From the NCBI GenBank assembly GCA_037355855.1, contig CM074758.1, positions 3,383,001 through 3,447,000 on the forward strand: a stretch of 64,000 nucleotides of DNA. Reading direction: 5' to 3'. Position numbers and translations under genes: made by a program. The notes beneath the pieces were generated by a model, which did not search any database, was not told the origin of the DNA, and saw nothing but the letters and a program-made list of their open reading frames with translations. Positions 61,633 through 64,000 of the stretch are shown piece after piece. The stretch is from Pseudo-nitzschia pungens (lineage: Eukaryota > Bacillariophyta > Bacillariophyceae > Bacillariales > Bacillariaceae). Position 1 is the first letter of the stretch; each line of letters starts with the position of its first letter.

Positions 61633-64000
61633 TCAACCCTGAGGTCCAGTAAGCCAGGCTCTGAGAAGAGCAGCCTCTTGTTGGTATGGCTGCACTGGTG
61701 GGACAGGCGCTGCATACTGCTTCCTTGCAAGGTGGATGGTTGCAAGCCACTGCCGCTTGGCAGTCAGGGTGTAACCTTGTAGGACGTGGAAAGGGGTTTG
61801 TAACAGGGAGTGTGACTGGGGAAGTGCACCAGCTGCACCAATTGCCAATTCTGAGGTGATGGAAGCATCAAGAGATTGGTGTTGTTCAGCATCAAGGGTA
61901 CCCCCAGGACCATGGAGTCGTTCATTCCTATAGGTCCAAAGATCCCAGGAGGTAAGAAAGAACTGATGGATGATAGCTGCAGCCCAACGTTTGGGAGAGC
62001 GCTTGCTTCCAATGTGGGAGTAGTAGTCAGCCTGAATTTGATACCAGCGAGGAGACCACCTACCAAGGAGCCAGTTGTGCCAGCCAATAGTCCTCTGTGC
62101 CCTGACAGCAGACGCAATTGCAAGTGAGTAGGATGATGGATAAATTCTCTGGCCCTTCCGAACTCTGGTGAGAAGATCCACAATGGCAGCAACCAATGAT
62201 GGATCAGTTTGTTCAACTTCAAGCCTCTTCTGCAGTGGTCCCGTGAAGGCCGACACACTGTGCTGTACTGCCCCAGTGTCCTTGCAGGAGAGCACATGAG
62301 AAACCTTCTCGTTGTCTGCATCACACAATGGGCACCTGGAGTGATCCTGATACTGGTAGTGAAGTAGTTGGTTGCCAACACCAATGCATCCAGAAGCAAA
62401 CTTGACAAACCACCTTTGCATGCCAGGAGGGAGTCGCTTGAAGGCAGACAGATGGGCACACCAATGGATGGAACCCAAAACAGGTTGTGGAATGGGGATA
62501 TCATGGTGGGTCTGCCAATATTTAAGAAGAGGAGGACCAGAAATGGCAACATGCAGAGCATTCTGATCAAACCGTGAACACTTGCATCCATTTAGAGAAA
62601 AGGCCCAGGGCTCAAACACAAGTCTGGGATAGTGATGGGCAGAAGCTCTATGGACAGAGAGAAATGCCTTGGCCATGCTGTCAGCCTGATGATTGCGAAG
62701 TGCCCACCAATCAAGAAAGATTCCAGCTTGATGGCCCTGAACCCACTGAAAGTGCACAGAGATTGGCAGGGCAGAAATCATGTTTCTGATGACATAAACA
62801 TAATCAAAAGACTTCTGGGAAATAACCAATGGCCAAGATCCTTGAGCCTGTTTGAGAGCTGTGTCACCATCCAGAGCAATGGTGATAGAGCCAGAAGCAA
62901 TATCAAAGATACTCACCAGAGCAGTGCAACAGGTGAGAACCCCAATGATACCTGCCAGTTCACTCCTATAGGATGACTGATCCTCAGGGGATCCACTGAC
63001 AAAATTACAGCCAGTGAGGAACAATGAAGCAGACTTGGTGGAGGTATTGGGTGACAGGATGAAAGCAGAAGTTCCTCTGAGAAGTTCCGGATCAAATGAA
63101 CCATCGCAGACAGCACTGGCAGTACCACTCTGGATAGCATCAACAATGTGCTGACAGCCAGCCTGTGGTAGGGAATATTTGTGGAGAAGTACCCTTGGAG
63201 ACGCACAGAGTGCGTCAAAGGCATCTGCCGGGGAGTCTGGAAGAGAATCAAATGGATTGTACTCCAGAGGATCCTTGTCAGGAGGTTCAGAAACAAAAGC
63301 AGAGGACCCAACAACGCGGACAACTTGGCCACAAAGAACAGGGCAGACAAGCACATCAGCGCAGGCTGGTTTGTCAGAAAGGATTTCAGCAGTGACCCTG
63401 TATCTGCCCCTGCCCTGGGAGGTGCTCACAGTCCAGCCAGTAGAAGTTTTGAAGAATATTCTGTTGGTGGATGGAGACAAAAACCAAGGCCAAAGAGAAG
63501 CTGTCTGGGGAGAGAGCCAAGGCCCAAGATGAAAAGAAGGAGCTAGTGCCCTGGCTGCAGGGGGTGGACAGGGGGGAAGAAAACTGGTCTGAAGAGCTTT
63601 AGTCCATAAGCGCTGTGCTGCTGGAGGCCAAGATGGAGGACATCTTGGCCAGTCAAGATGATCCCTCAAGTGATTGGAGGATATCAGCTGGAAAGCCATG
63701 GGAGAGAGTCTCTTCCCATCTGGAGTACAAATGTCAGCAAGGGAGATAGCCTTGAGTGACATGCGCATGTGATTCAAGAGGGACAAGTCAGCACCTCTGA
63801 AGCCAGCGTTGACAAAGGCTTGCATGAGATAGCAGTCATTGGAACGTAGCAGGGGAAGATCTGGGAAGTCTTCAAACAAGCTCACAGGGTGAACAGAGAA
63901 AAACTTCCACACATGTTTGTACCAGCAGGGAGTGACATAAGAAGCAAAAGGATGATATGGTGTGACACCAAGATGGAGAGGAATGCCAAGTTCGAGCCGT
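61633..64000 (-). CDS. LINE ORF2 C-terminal part with RNase H (N-terminus off the right edge)
   Basis: An open frame enters from the right edge and stops at 61633, giving about 789 codons in view. A region after the reverse transcriptase comes first. Next is an RNase H domain: VCDGSFDPE with the first Asp, a central SSYRSELAGIIG with Glu, ALDGDTAL with Asp, and VQGHQAG. A Cys/His motif CPLCDADNEKVSHVLSCKD (Cys-x2-Cys...His-x4-Cys) and a Trp-rich tail follow. Since the left-edge LINE shows the front of ORF2 and this copy the back, together they outline one type of element, endonuclease-RT-RNase H-CCHC. Whether they belong to exactly the same family cannot be checked here because the two parts do not overlap, although the ORF1 fragment next door suggests it. 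Confidence 0.87.
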   Translation of the reverse strand, partial: RLELGIPLHLGVTPYHPFASYVTPCWYKHVWKFFSVHPVSLFEDFPDLPLLRSNDCYLMQAFVNAGFRGADLSLLNHMRMSLKAISLADICTPDGKRLSPMAFQLISSNHLRDHLDWPRCPPSWPPAAQRLWTKALQTSFLPPCPPPAARALAPSFHLGPWLSPQTASLWPWFLSPSTNRIFFKTSTGWTVSTSQGRGRYRVTAEILSDKPACADVLVCPVLCGQVVRVVGSSAFVSEPPDKDPLEYNPFDSLPDSPADAFDALCASPRVLLHKYSLPQAGCQHIVDAIQSGTASAVCDGSFDPELLRGTSAFILSPNTSTKSASLFLTGCNFVSGSPEDQSSYRSELAGIIGVLTCCTALVSIFDIASGSITIALDGDTALKQAQGSWPLVISQKSFDYVYVIRNMISALPISVHFQWVQGHQAGIFLDWWALRNHQADSMAKAFLSVHRASAHHYPRLVFEPWAFSLNGCKCSRFDQNALHVAISGPPLLKYWQTHHDIPIPQPVLGSIHWCAHLSAFKRLPPGMQRWFVKFASGCIGVGNQLLHYQYQDHSRCPLCDADNEKVSHVLSCKDTGAVQHSVSAFTGPLQKRLEVEQTDPSLVAAIVDLLTRVRKGQRIYPSSYSLAIASAVRAQRTIGWHNWLLGRWSPRWYQIQADYYSHIGSKRSPKRWAAAIIHQFFLTSWDLWTYRNERLHGPGGTLDAEQHQSLDASITSELAIGAAGALPQSHSLLQTPFHVLQGYTLTAKRQWLATIHLARKQYAAPVPPVQPYQQEAALLRAWLTGPQG

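Overview
The window looks like nuclear DNA of a marine alga, most probably a pennate diatom. This is inferred from short GT-AG introns, from a degenerate Copia element whose integrase, linker and RNase H blocks read like the diatom CoDi families, and from two secreted, acidic membrane proteins of the kind found in diatoms. No rRNA gene or organism-specific marker is present, so the assignment stays an inference. Most of the 64 kb is mobile and repetitive DNA. Only seven ordinary host genes can be supported with any confidence.

Layout. 1-6119 (minus): a LINE non-LTR retrotransposon with ORF1 and an ORF2 (endonuclease plus reverse transcriptase) that runs off the left edge, preceded by a duplicated 5' leader. 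6763-7790: a 1-kb foldback element packed with satellites, followed by degenerate repeats to about 8760. 10122-23045 is the host-gene island: an FCP1/SCP-like phosphatase (minus), two divergent secreted acidic membrane proteins, MBF1 (minus), a two-domain AAA ATPase of the NVL/Rix7 type (plus) and an orphan, membrane-anchored proteasome alpha-like protein (minus). A 228-bp hairpin MITE lies between the first two genes. 23770-25992: three unrelated tandem-repeat arrays. 25993-31770: a young Ty3/Gypsy element with 323-bp LTRs, and gag and pol in one frame split by a single TGA. 31771-34003: a LINE 3' stub, a dispersed 240-bp repeat and a truncated mariner transposase. 34213-35939: a GT31 glycosyltransferase. 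36418-46082: a wreck of Copia fragments, dispersed repeats and foldback elements.

47017-60433 is the most interesting part. It is an AT-rich block built like a large Helitron. It encodes a 1939-residue Rep-helicase and, around it, three further genes: a 636-residue protein with paired zinc-finger-like motifs and a complete HxD...H...R iron/2-oxoglutarate oxygenase signature; an unrecognised basic 249-residue protein; and a two-exon Ulp1-like cysteine protease. A 13-bp perfect inverted repeat brackets the block, and a short motif family recurs in its intergenic spacers. A Helitron carrying an oxygenase together with a deSUMOylase-like protease is the candidate for an undescribed system.

60530-64000: a 76-bp satellite, a fragment of LINE ORF1, and a second LINE entering from the right edge with its RNase H end and 3' tail.

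The host genes are unrelated housekeeping genes and do not form an operon-like unit. The mobile elements interact by nesting: Gypsy lies inside a satellite, a LINE abuts LINE ORF1, and foldback elements sit beside Copia debris.
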